A DNA stretch of 64,000 nucleotides from Nonomuraea harbinensis (GTDB taxonomy: Bacteria; Actinomycetota; Actinomycetes; Streptosporangiales; Streptosporangiaceae). Below the pieces are notes generated by a model. That model had not been told where the DNA came from and did not search any database. It saw only the letters and a list, made by a program, of their open reading frames with translations. Shown here in pieces: positions 56,740 through 64,000 of the stretch (position 1 is its first letter; each line of letters begins with the position of its first letter). Position numbers and translations under genes: made by a program. The stretch spans positions 62,001 to 126,000 of the forward strand of contig NZ_JAHKRN010000014.1 in assembly GCF_019396385.1 (NCBI RefSeq). The letters run 5' to 3'.

Positions 56740-58781
56740 AACGTCGCCTGATGCGGCATTAGGGCTGTCGACGCGCGCGCAGGTGGTGACCGGACCGTCC
56801 ACACCAAGACCGTCAACACCCCCTGGCAGCACGAGACCGCCTCCCGCACCCGCTCCTGGGGCACCTCAGCCGCGGTCCTGACCGGCGTCGCCACCACCCG
56901 CACCTGGACCGCCATGGACGGCGGCGGGTGGCGGCAGACCCGCACCGACACCGCCCACGACACCGTGACCGGCCTGCCGACCGAGGTCGACGACCAGGGC
57001 GACACCGCCCGCCAGGACGACGACCTGTGCACCACCACCACGTACGCCGTCAACGACGCCGCCTGGATCCGCGACCTGCCCGCCCGCGTCGAGACGGTCG
57101 CCGCCCGCTGCTCCGCCACCCCGGCCAGGCCGGACGGGATCGTCTCCGACGTCCGCACCTTCTACGACGGGGGCGCGTTCGGCGCCGCGCCGAGCAAGGG
57201 AGACCCCACCCGGGTGGAGAAGATCGCGGCGCACGACGGCACCGGGGCGACGTACGTGCCCTCCGTCCGGACGACGTACGACGCGTACGGCAGAGTCACG
57301 GCCGTCACGGACGCGGCCGGCCACACGACCACGACCGCCTACACCGAAACGGCCGGACTGACCACCCGGACCGTCACCACCGGACCGCCCATCACACCTG
57401 GGGACCCGTCGAGCGCACACGTCACGACCGAGACCCTCGACCCCGCCCACGGCCGGGCCACCGCACGGACCGACCCCGCCGGCCGCACCACCAACCTGAC
57501 CCACGACGCGCTCGGCCGACTCACCAAGGTCTGGCTGCCGGGCCGCGCCACCACCGACACCCCCGACATCGAGCACGCCTACCAGGTCGCCGAGGGGAAG
57601 ATCGGCGCCGTCACCACCAGGACCCTGACTCCTTCCGGCGGCCGACGCGTCACCCAGCAGCTGTTCGACGCGCTGCAACGCCCGGCGGCGAGACCGACAC
57701 CGTCAGGTCCTACGCCAACGCGCCCGCAGGGCAGGGGCACCAGCTCCGCTCGGTCTCCCAGACCGGTGGCGCGAACCCCCGCACCGAGACATTCGACTAC
57801 GACGCTGCCGGCGGCGTGACGCTGGGGGTGGACGGTCAGGTGGGGACCGCGATGCGCGGTGACGGCTCGACGGGCCATGCCGAGACGTCCGCATCGGTCG
57901 TCGACACCTCCAGGACGTACGCGGTGGGCGCCTGGGTCAGGCTCGCCCACACCGACGGCTTCGCCACCGTCGTCAACCAGGACGGCGACGTGGTCAGCGG
58001 CTTCTACCTGCAGTACGTCAAGGACGAGAACCGCTGGTCGTTCAGCCTGACCAACGCCGACGCCGTCCAGGGCGGGGTCCGGGTGAAGTCGCTCGCCCCG
58101 CCCGAGGTGGGGGAGTGGACCCACCTGCTGGGTGTGTACGACGCCGTGGCGAAGAAGGCGACCCTGTACGTCAACGGCGTGCCGCAGGAGGAGAAGCCCT
58201 TCACCGTCACCTGGAACGCCACCGGCCCGATGGCCATCGGCCGCGCGAAGCACAACAGCGCCGCAGTGGACTTCTTCCCCGGGGAGATCGACGATGTACA
58301 GGTCTACGACCGCCTGGTCAGTGCGGAGGAGGCCGCAGACCTGTTCACCCGTCACCCCGTGCTCTCCGGCCGCTGGACGCTCAACACCGACGGGCAGGAC
58401 GGCGCCGGCGGCTGGCAGGTCGAGATGCCGGGCTCCGACGCGTCAGGCGCGGTGGCTCAGCGGGCGGAGCACTCCGCCTATCAGAGCCAGCTCGACTGGG
58501 ACCATGTGGCCATCGTGTACGACTCCTTCGCGGACGTCCTGCGGCTGTATGTCAACGGCTGGCTTGAGGAGACCGAGGAACGGGTTTCGGCTCGCTGGCA
58601 CACGATCGGCTTCGACGCCACCGGCCCGCTCCAACTGGGCCGTACGAAGACCGCGGGTGCCTGGGGCGAGCACTGGTCTGGCGTGATCGACGACGTGTGG
58701 GCCTTCTCCGGGGTGCTCACCCAGGAGCAGATCCAGACGCTCGCGGGCTACACGGAACTCCCGTCGGACTCTCCTTTCTGA
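56740..58781 (+). pseudogene. Broken RHS-repeat / LamG-domain protein gene
   Basis: The frame from about 56770 reads TVNTPWQHETASRTRSWGTS and carries RHS-type repeats (TTYDAYGRVTAVTDAAGHTT, NLTHDALGRLTKVW). It lacks a start codon and the N-terminal part. At about 57683-57690 the reading shifts: the same protein continues in another frame as GGETDTVRSYANAPAGQ. At FDYDAAGG the RHS sequence passes abruptly into two LamG/concanavalin-like domains (TYAVGAWVRLAHTDGFATVV; DDVQVYDRLVSAEEAADLF), ending at TGA 58781. The gene is truncated, frameshifted and probably internally deleted. Intact homologues are very large secreted proteins. Confidence 0.8.
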
Positions 58782-58871
58782 CTTTGGGTGAGATGGCGAA
58801 TCATCGGTAAACAGAATGGATCTGTAATCGGCGTAAGAATGAATCGGGCGTGCCTTTTGGCGCCGGTCCGG

Positions 58872-59351
58872 TCAAGCCGGGGCGTGCGGCGGTTCGCCGT
58901 CATTCGTGGCCGAAGCCGCCACCTTCTCCCGGAAAGCGCGCAGTGCCGCGGCGCCCACCGCCTTGTCCTGCTCGCCGTTGCCGCCGCTCACGCCCACGGC
59001 GCCGACCACCTGGCCCTCGTGCACGATGGGGAAGCCGCCGACGAAGACGGCGAACCTGCCGGGGTGCATGTGGCTGATGCCGAAGGCCTCGTTGCCGGGC
59101 AGGGCGGGGCCGTTCGGGGGTTCGTTGAAGAGGTGGGTGTCGCGCTGGTGGCCGGCCGCGGTGAATGCTTTGGCGATCGCGATCTCCACTCCGGTGAGGC
59201 GGGCGCCGGTCATCCGGTGGAGGGCGATCGGATGGGCCCCGTCGTCGGCGACGCAGATGGTCTGTTTGACGCCGATGCGGCGGGCCTCCTGTTCGGCGGC
59301 CTCCAGCATGACGAGGGCGTCCTCAAGGGTGAGGCGGAAAACCGTGTGCAT
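58872..59351 (-). CDS. GlcG/HbpS-family heme-binding-like protein
   Basis: A 159-residue protein of the DUF336 (GlcG/HbpS) family: LTLEDALVMLEAAEQEARRI, then VADDGAHPIALHRMTGARLT, and GGFPIVHEGQVVGAVGVSGG. HbpS binds heme and links to redox sensing; GlcG-type proteins occur in glycolate or diol catabolic clusters. No signal peptide is present from ATG 59351, which is preceded by AAAAGG; an ATG at 59375 is possible. It is divergent from the PucR gene, whose start is 256 bp away. Confidence 0.85.
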   Translation of the reverse strand: MHTVFRLTLEDALVMLEAAEQEARRIGVKQTICVADDGAHPIALHRMTGARLTGVEIAIAKAFTAAGHQRDTHLFNEPPNGPALPGNEAFGISHMHPGRFAVFVGGFPIVHEGQVVGAVGVSGGNGEQDKAVGAAALRAFREKVAASATNDGEPPHAPA

Positions 59352-59607
59352 TGCCTTTTCAGCTCCTGCCCGCATGAATATTCCGGCCGTCTGACAAGAG
59401 AAAGCGGCGCGACGCCATTTACCGGCGACCCGCGGTCCCTGACATCGGGCTATTGCCTTCCGTTCCCCCGAAATGGAAAATGAGGGAAATCCGTCCTCCC
59501 TCCTCACCCGTGACTCGCGGCGACTCCGTTGACACCGTCAGTCTCCGAGGGCCGGTGGCCCACGGCTACGTACACACTGCCGAACCGGCGAGACAGGATT
59601 TGGGCAC

Positions 59608-61398
59608 ATGGCACAGACGTCCTCCAGCAGTGTCGACCTGATCGATGCCCAGGACCGTGACCCCAGTGGGCAGATCTCCCTGCGAGCGCTTCTGGCCGAA
59701 CCTCTGCTGCGCGGCCGGGTCATCGCGGGCACGGCCGGGCTGAGCCGGAGCGCGTCCTGGTGCCTGCCGCTGTCCGAGCTGGGGGAGGCCGGGCCGGTGT
59801 CCTCGCCGGACCTCTCCGGCATGGTCGTCCACCTGCCCGCGGACGCGCTGGCCGAGCCGGACGAGGCGTGCGCGCTGGTCGCCGACCTCGCCCGCAGGGA
59901 CGCCGTCGCGCTGCTGGTCTGGCCGTCTCCCGAGGGCCGCGTCCCGGACCTGACCAGGGCCGCGCGGGCGGCTGAAGAGGCGCGCATCCCGCTGCTCGTG
60001 CTGCCGGCGGAGGCCGACTACCGTGCGGTGAGCCGTCTGGTGGGGCAGAAGGCCCTGGCCCAGACCTCTCATGTGCTGGAGTACGGTTCGCGGGTGCACC
60101 GCACGCTGGCCGAGGTGCTGGCCAGGGGGTCGGGAATCCCGGCCATGGCGCGGGCGGTCGCCGGGCTCGCCCGCTGCCCGGTCCTGGTCATGGACGCCGA
60201 CGGCGAGACCCTCGTCTGCGCGGGCTTCGAGCCGGGCGCCGCCGGTCTGGCCGCCGAACCGGCCAGGATCGCCGACCTCATCGCCGAACGCCTGCCCGAC
60301 CTGCGGGAGAGCGACGACTGCGCCCGGACGCTGACGGAGCTCAACCTGCGCGAAGGCGAGCTGGACGACCCGGTCCGCGTCCTGATCGCGCCCATCGTGG
60401 TGGGCGGCGACCTGTACGGCAGGCTGGTGCTCGTGGAGAACGTCTGGCCGCCGGACGCCCACGACCTGGCCCAGCACCGGGTCATCGCCGAGCACGGGGC
60501 CACCCTGACCGGCTCGGAGATGTTACGCCAGCGTTCGGTGCGGGCCGCCGAGGAGCAGGCCAGGGGCGACTTCGTCGAGTCGCTCGTGCACGGCCGCTTC
60601 GCCGACCCGCACGAGCTGGAGGCCCGCGCCCGCCACCACGGCTTCGACCCGGAGGGCCGCTACGCGGTGCACGTGCTGACGGCGGGCGCCCTGCTGCCGG
60701 CCGGCCGGCGCGACCAGCGCCGGGCGGGGGCCGTGACCCGCATGGTCCAGGTGGTCGAGCCCTCGGACACCCAGCGGACGCTGGCCGCCGCGATCGGCCC
60801 CTTCATCGTGGTCATCCGGCAGGTCACCGGGGACGCGCTGGCCGGGCAGGCGTCCGTGGCGCAGTTCGCCGGGCAGCTGCACCGGGCACTCCGCCCTCAC
60901 CTGGGGGACGACCTGCGGCTGACCCACGGGCGCGCGGGCCGGGGCGCGGCGGGGGTGGCGGCCAGCTACTACGAGGCGCGGGTGGCGATGGGGCTGGCCC
61001 GGCACACCGGCGCCGCCCCCGTGTGCGGGTACGACGACCTGCGCGTCCACGCCGCGCTGAAGGACGTGGCGGCCAGCGTCGAGGGGCGGGCGTTCGCCAG
61101 GGAGATCCTGGACGCGCTGCGCCGCGTGCACAGCCAGACCGGCGACCTGGAGCAGGTGGTGCTCGCCTACATCAGGTCCGCGGGCAACCTGAACGCCGCC
61201 GCCCGGACGCTGAAGCTGCACCGCAACACCATGCTGTACAAACTGGACCGGGCCTCCAGGGCGCTGCGGATGGACATCCGGTCGGCCGACGCCCAGTTCA
61301 TGGTCTGGCTCGCGCACCACATCGACACTCTCGCGGCGGTCACCGGCGCGCTCTCCGACGAGTTGTCCCCGCCCGTCGACTCCGTCGAGGCCCCCTGA
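59608..61398 (+). CDS. PucR-family transcriptional regulator
   Basis: A 596-residue regulator. Residues about 20-150 are the PucR N-terminal domain (SLRALLAEPLLRGRVIAGTA, LPLSELGEAGP). A central GAF-like/GGDEF-like region (CPVLVMDADGETLV and YAVHVLTAGALL) follows. The C-terminal PucR helix-turn-helix is AGNLNAAARTLKLHRNTMLY. PucR-like proteins control purine, amino acid or aromatic catabolism. The ATG at 59608 has a weak ribosome site. It is convergent with the Rieske/reductase operon, 4 bp away, and is the obvious candidate to regulate it or the HbpS-like gene. Confidence 0.88.
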   Translation: MAQTSSSSVDLIDAQDRDPSGQISLRALLAEPLLRGRVIAGTAGLSRSASWCLPLSELGEAGPVSSPDLSGMVVHLPADALAEPDEACALVADLARRDAVALLVWPSPEGRVPDLTRAARAAEEARIPLLVLPAEADYRAVSRLVGQKALAQTSHVLEYGSRVHRTLAEVLARGSGIPAMARAVAGLARCPVLVMDADGETLVCAGFEPGAAGLAAEPARIADLIAERLPDLRESDDCARTLTELNLREGELDDPVRVLIAPIVVGGDLYGRLVLVENVWPPDAHDLAQHRVIAEHGATLTGSEMLRQRSVRAAEEQARGDFVESLVHGRFADPHELEARARHHGFDPEGRYAVHVLTAGALLPAGRRDQRRAGAVTRMVQVVEPSDTQRTLAAAIGPFIVVIRQVTGDALAGQASVAQFAGQLHRALRPHLGDDLRLTHGRAGRGAAGVAASYYEARVAMGLARHTGAAPVCGYDDLRVHAALKDVAASVEGRAFAREILDALRRVHSQTGDLEQVVLAYIRSAGNLNAAARTLKLHRNTMLYKLDRASRALRMDIRSADAQFMVWLAHHIDTLAAVTGALSDELSPPVDSVEAP

Positions 61399-61402
61399 CG
61401 GC

Positions 61403-61765
61403 TCAGCCCTGGGCGGCCTGCCGCCGGCGCCTGGGCCCGTCCTGCTCCTTGGCGTCGTCGGGAAGCAGCACGAAGATCTCGCCGTTCTCCTCGCGCACCG
61501 GATACACCCTGATGGGACGCGTCGCGGGCGGCAGGATCGGCTCGCCTGACTCGTAGTCGAAGACGCTGCCGTGGCAGGAGCAGAGCAGCCCCTCCTCGGT
61601 GGCCCGGCCGGAGGAGAGCAGGCAGTCCAGGTGGGTGCAGTAGTTGGACATGGCGTGGACCCGGCCGTCCCAGCGCGCCACGGCGACCTCCACCTCGTCC
61701 ACGAAGAATCTGCGTACGAGCCCGTCGGGCACCTGCCCGGACCGTGCGACACGGCGGTATTCCAT
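61403..61765 (-). CDS. Rieske [2Fe-2S] ferredoxin
   Basis: A 120-residue soluble Rieske protein. The cluster motifs are CTHLDC and CSCHGSVFD, giving the two Cys and two His ligands. The C terminus is basic (PRRRRQAAQG). It lies 9 bp downstream of the ferredoxin reductase gene and is last in the operon. It should carry electrons from the reductase to an oxygenase. The operon holds a second Rieske gene, so the two may serve different steps. Confidence 0.9.
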   Translation of the reverse strand: MEYRRVARSGQVPDGLVRRFFVDEVEVAVARWDGRVHAMSNYCTHLDCLLSSGRATEEGLLCSCHGSVFDYESGEPILPPATRPIRVYPVREENGEIFVLLPDDAKEQDGPRRRRQAAQG

Positions 61766-61774
61766 GGTCTCTCC

Positions 61775-62983
61775 TCAGAGCAGGTCGATCAGGTCGGTGT
61801 CCTCGTCGCGGAGCGCGGCGGGGTCGGGTGCGGCCCCGGCCGCCATGAGCTGCCGGGCCGCGGACACCTCGGCGCCCCGGTCCATCCCGAAGGCGGCCTT
61901 GAGCACACCCTTGCGCAGGTAGAAGGCGACGAAGTCGAACTCCTCGGCCGAGCCGCGCACGACCAGCTCGTCCCAGCCCTCGGCGTGTCCCGCGTACTGC
62001 AGGTCGCGGCCGAACTGCTCCGACCAGAACCAGTGCGGGGTCGTGTACGGGACGTCGCGGCCGAGGATGTTCCTGGCCGCCGCGGCGCCCTGGCCGCTGG
62101 CGTTGTCGAAGTGCTCCACCCGCACCGGCCTGCCGGCCAGGGGATGGAAGGCGCGGGCGACGTCGCCGGCGGCGTAGACGCCCGGCACGTTCGTCCGGCA
62201 GTACTCGTCGGTCAGGACCCCGTCGTCCAGGTCGATGCCCGAGCCGGCGAGCGGTTCGACGTTGGGCACCATGCCGACGCCCACCACCACCACGTCGCCC
62301 TCGACGATCCGGCCGGCGCTGGTCCGCACGGCGGCGACGTCCGGCGTCTCGGCGTACTCCACGACGCTCTCCCCGGTGCGCAGCGTCACCCCGCCCGCGC
62401 GGAGCAGCGCGGCGCACACGGCGCCCATCTCCTCGCCGAGCACCTGCCCGAGCGGGTGGTCCAGGCGCTCGATCACGGTCACCGCCGCGCCCCTGGCCCG
62501 CGCCGTGGAGGCCACCTCGGAGCCGATGAACCCGGCTCCGACCACCACGACGCGGGCCCCGGGCCGCAGGTCGGCGCGGAGCCGGTCGGCGTCGGCCACG
62601 GTGCGCAGGTACCGTACCCGGTCGCCGGCCACCCCCGGCAGCGCGCGCGGCCGCCCCCCGGTGGCGATCAGCAGCGCGTCGGCCGCGGCCGTGGAGCCGT
62701 CGGCGAGCTCCACGGCGCGGTCCGCGCCGCGCACGGCGGTCACCGCGGTGCCCAGCAGCAGCTCCACCTCGTTGGCCGCGCACCATCCCGCGGTCAGCAG
62801 GTCCAGCCCTGCCCGGTCCTCCTCGCCCGCCAGGTACTCCTTCGACAGCGGCGGGCGCTGGTAGGGCGGTTCCGGCTCGGCGCCGACGAGCGTGACACGG
62901 CCATCGAAGCCCAGCCGCCGCAGCGTCCGGGCCGCCACGGCGGCCGTCTGCCCGGCCCCGGCCACCAGCACCGACCGGATCAT
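61775..62983 (-). CDS. FAD-dependent ferredoxin reductase
   Basis: A 402-residue reductase of the BphA4/putidaredoxin reductase type. The FAD fold is VLVAGAGQTAAVAARTLRRL, the family marker is PPYQRPPLSKEYL, the NADH fold is VVVVGAGFIGSEVASTARAR, and VYAAGDVARAF is the second FAD contact. In the first fold the GxGxxG reads GAGQTA, with Ala for the last Gly. The ATG at 62983 follows GGAGGAGAGCC and overlaps the upstream Rieske stop by 4 bp. It takes NAD(P)H electrons to one or both Rieske ferredoxins. Confidence 0.9.
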   Translation of the reverse strand: MIRSVLVAGAGQTAAVAARTLRRLGFDGRVTLVGAEPEPPYQRPPLSKEYLAGEEDRAGLDLLTAGWCAANEVELLLGTAVTAVRGADRAVELADGSTAAADALLIATGGRPRALPGVAGDRVRYLRTVADADRLRADLRPGARVVVVGAGFIGSEVASTARARGAAVTVIERLDHPLGQVLGEEMGAVCAALLRAGGVTLRTGESVVEYAETPDVAAVRTSAGRIVEGDVVVVGVGMVPNVEPLAGSGIDLDDGVLTDEYCRTNVPGVYAAGDVARAFHPLAGRPVRVEHFDNASGQGAAAARNILGRDVPYTTPHWFWSEQFGRDLQYAGHAEGWDELVVRGSAEEFDFVAFYLRKGVLKAAFGMDRGAEVSAARQLMAAGAAPDPAALRDEDTDLIDLL

Positions 62984-63324
62984 CGGCTCTCCTCCGGCGT
63001 CAGCGCCCGCGGCCGCGGGTCCACGTAGACCACGCCGTCGTCGACCCGTACGGCGTGCACCGGCTGGCACCGGTCCTGCCCGTCGGCCTCACCGGTGCGC
63101 GGGTCGAAAGACCACTGGTGGCCCGGGCAGATCACCCTGCCGTGCAGCAGCGTGCCCTTGCTGAGCGAACGCCGCTTGTGCACGCAGGTGTCGGCCAGCG
63201 CGTACACCTCGCCGTCCACCAGGAAGAGCGCGATCGGCTCGGCGCCCACCGTGACCAGCTTGCGGTTGCGCCGCTCCAGCTCGCGGAGCGAGGCGACCTC
63301 CACCCACTCGGCCGGCGTGCTCAC
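62980..63324 (-). CDS. Rieske [2Fe-2S] ferredoxin
   Basis: A 114-residue Rieske protein with CVHKRRSL and CPGHQWSFD cluster motifs. It starts at GTG 63324, overlapping the stop of the TenA-like gene (GTGA), and ends overlapping the reductase start (ATGA). Its sequence differs clearly from the Rieske protein at 61403, so it is not a recent duplicate. It is a likely direct electron donor to the upstream diiron-type enzyme. Confidence 0.9.
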   Translation of the reverse strand: MSTPAEWVEVASLRELERRNRKLVTVGAEPIALFLVDGEVYALADTCVHKRRSLSKGTLLHGRVICPGHQWSFDPRTGEADGQDRCQPVHAVRVDDGVVYVDPRPRALTPEESR

Positions 63325-64000
63325 TCCGCGGCCACGAGGTCCGGCCGGACGTAGTGGTCGTACAGGCCCTGCGTGTACGAGTAGCGCATCTCGGCGCCCC
63401 ACCGGCACATCCGCAGGCACCGCTGCTGCAGCTCCGGCGTGTCGGCGTGGTCGAGCACGATCTGGTAGCCGCGCTCGCCGTGCACCTCGTCGGAGGTGAT
63501 GTGCAGGTCGAAGAACTCGATCTCGTCCTCGCTGAAGCCGTAGACCTCGCGCAGGGGGACGATCTGCTTGCGGTAGATGTTCGGCACCTGCGACTCCAGG
63601 CCGACGACCAGCGCGGCGGTGGCCACCACGAAGTGCTCGCGCATGGCGACCGCGTAGCACCACGACTGCAGGCCGCGGGTGATCGGGTTCGCGTTGTCCG
63701 GGTCCTCCACCCGCTCCCGGGTGGTGCCGCACGCCTCCGCGAACTTGATGAGCAGATCGGTGTGCCGGATGTCGGCCAGCTCCTCCTCGTACATGTTCTG
63801 CAGGGTGAAGTCCTTGGCGCCGGTGTACTGGTCGGGGGTGTTGGCGTAGACGTAGGCGAGGTAGTCGGCGAACGGGCCGACATAGTGGTAGTGGTTCTCG
63901 GCCCAGCGGGCGAAATGCTCCCGCTTGAGCTTGCCCTCCGCCCAGGCGACGCTGAAGTTCGCTTTCGAGGCCTGCCGGCCCTTGATCGCGTTCTCCAGGG
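63321..64000 (-). CDS. TenA/heme-oxygenase-like (HDO-type) enzyme, partial at window edge
   Basis: At least 226 residues are visible; the N terminus lies beyond base 64000. The sequence begins inside LENAIKGRQASKANFSVAWA and contains HFARWAENHYHYVGPFADYL, YAVAMREHFVVATAALVVGL and EIEFFDLHITSDEVHGERGY. The Glu and His residues at these places match the helical TenA/PqqC/heme-oxygenase-like fold, in which some members are diiron oxygenases. The two coupled Rieske ferredoxins and reductase favour an iron-dependent oxygenase over a thiaminase. The substrate is unknown. Confidence 0.75.
   Translation of the reverse strand, partial: LENAIKGRQASKANFSVAWAEGKLKREHFARWAENHYHYVGPFADYLAYVYANTPDQYTGAKDFTLQNMYEEELADIRHTDLLIKFAEACGTTRERVEDPDNANPITRGLQSWCYAVAMREHFVVATAALVVGLESQVPNIYRKQIVPLREVYGFSEDEIEFFDLHITSDEVHGERGYQIVLDHADTPELQQRCLRMCRWGAEMRYSYTQGLYDHYVRPDLVAAE

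Noticed and set aside
56914..58781. RHS region as a functional polymorphic toxin
   Set aside because: No start, a frameshift and no C-terminal toxin domain; it ends in LamG domains, so a pseudogene is the better call.
1..64000. tRNA, rRNA, riboswitch and prophage features
   Set aside because: No cloverleaf with a CCA-type acceptor, no rRNA-like sequence, no recognisable riboswitch core and no phage structural genes were seen by reading; a covariance-model scan would be needed to exclude small RNAs.

Overview
The window is high-GC (about 70%) DNA with actinobacterial signatures: frequent GTG/TTG starts, many 4-bp ATGA/GTGA overlaps, several apparently leaderless genes, an XRE regulator paired with DUF397, a DUF574-type methyltransferase, a PucR regulator and an IdeR/DtxR iron box. 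These suggest a Streptosporangiales actinomycete (Nonomuraea-like). That assignment is inference, since there is no rRNA or tRNA here to confirm it. No CRISPR array, rRNA, tRNA or complete insertion sequence was seen.

Layout. 1-4.3 kb: a glutarate-type catabolic cluster (glutaryl-CoA-dehydrogenase-like enzyme, a 407-residue-class aldehyde dehydrogenase that lacks its catalytic-cysteine segment, class III CoA-transferase, GntR regulator). 4.4-10.8 kb: membrane Ser/Thr kinase, secreted thermonuclease, a long repeat-like protein, an orphan PAS histidine kinase. 10.8-15.6 kb: a self-contained class I P450 system (ferredoxin reductase, P450, ferredoxin, P450) with a divergent TetR. 15.6-19.5 kb: a siderophore ABC importer with a fused double permease behind an iron box. 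19.5-21.1 kb: small secreted proteins and a frameshifted gene.

21.3-25.2 kb is an accessory island of lower GC: an EACC1-like protein, a caspase-SRA-HNH fusion, then an EVE-HNH nuclease. Both nucleases join a modified-base reader to an HNH domain, and one also carries a caspase-type protease, so this looks like a defence island against modified DNA. 25.1-29.2 kb: XRE/DUF397 regulatory genes, DUF4236 and hypotheticals. 29.2-34 kb: Nudix, MFS, a two-component system, a winged-helix regulator. 34-38 kb: secreted proteins, a methyltransferase and a free-standing deaminase-like protein flanked by two copies of the 5' end of a polysaccharide deacetylase gene.

40.4-46.8 kb holds the other notable locus: a fatty-acid desaturase divergent from an operon of a non-canonical P450, a cyclooxygenase/fungal-Ppo-like heme dioxygenase (with a Tyr-Arg-Trp-His active-site motif) and a lipase with a C-terminal acetoacetate-decarboxylase-like region. 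The set resembles a lipid-release, dioxygenation and hydroperoxide-isomerisation cascade, that is, a candidate bacterial oxylipin pathway.

46.9-56.7 kb: amine oxidase, DUF5666-like protein, acyltransferase, a TetR/reductase pair separated by a 42-bp perfect palindrome, a secreted serine protease, an IS630 remnant, a quinone oxidoreductase with MerR. 56.7-58.8 kb is a broken RHS/LamG gene. 58.9-64 kb: HbpS-like protein, PucR regulator, and a translationally coupled operon of a TenA/heme-oxygenase-like enzyme (cut by the window edge), two Rieske ferredoxins and a ferredoxin reductase.
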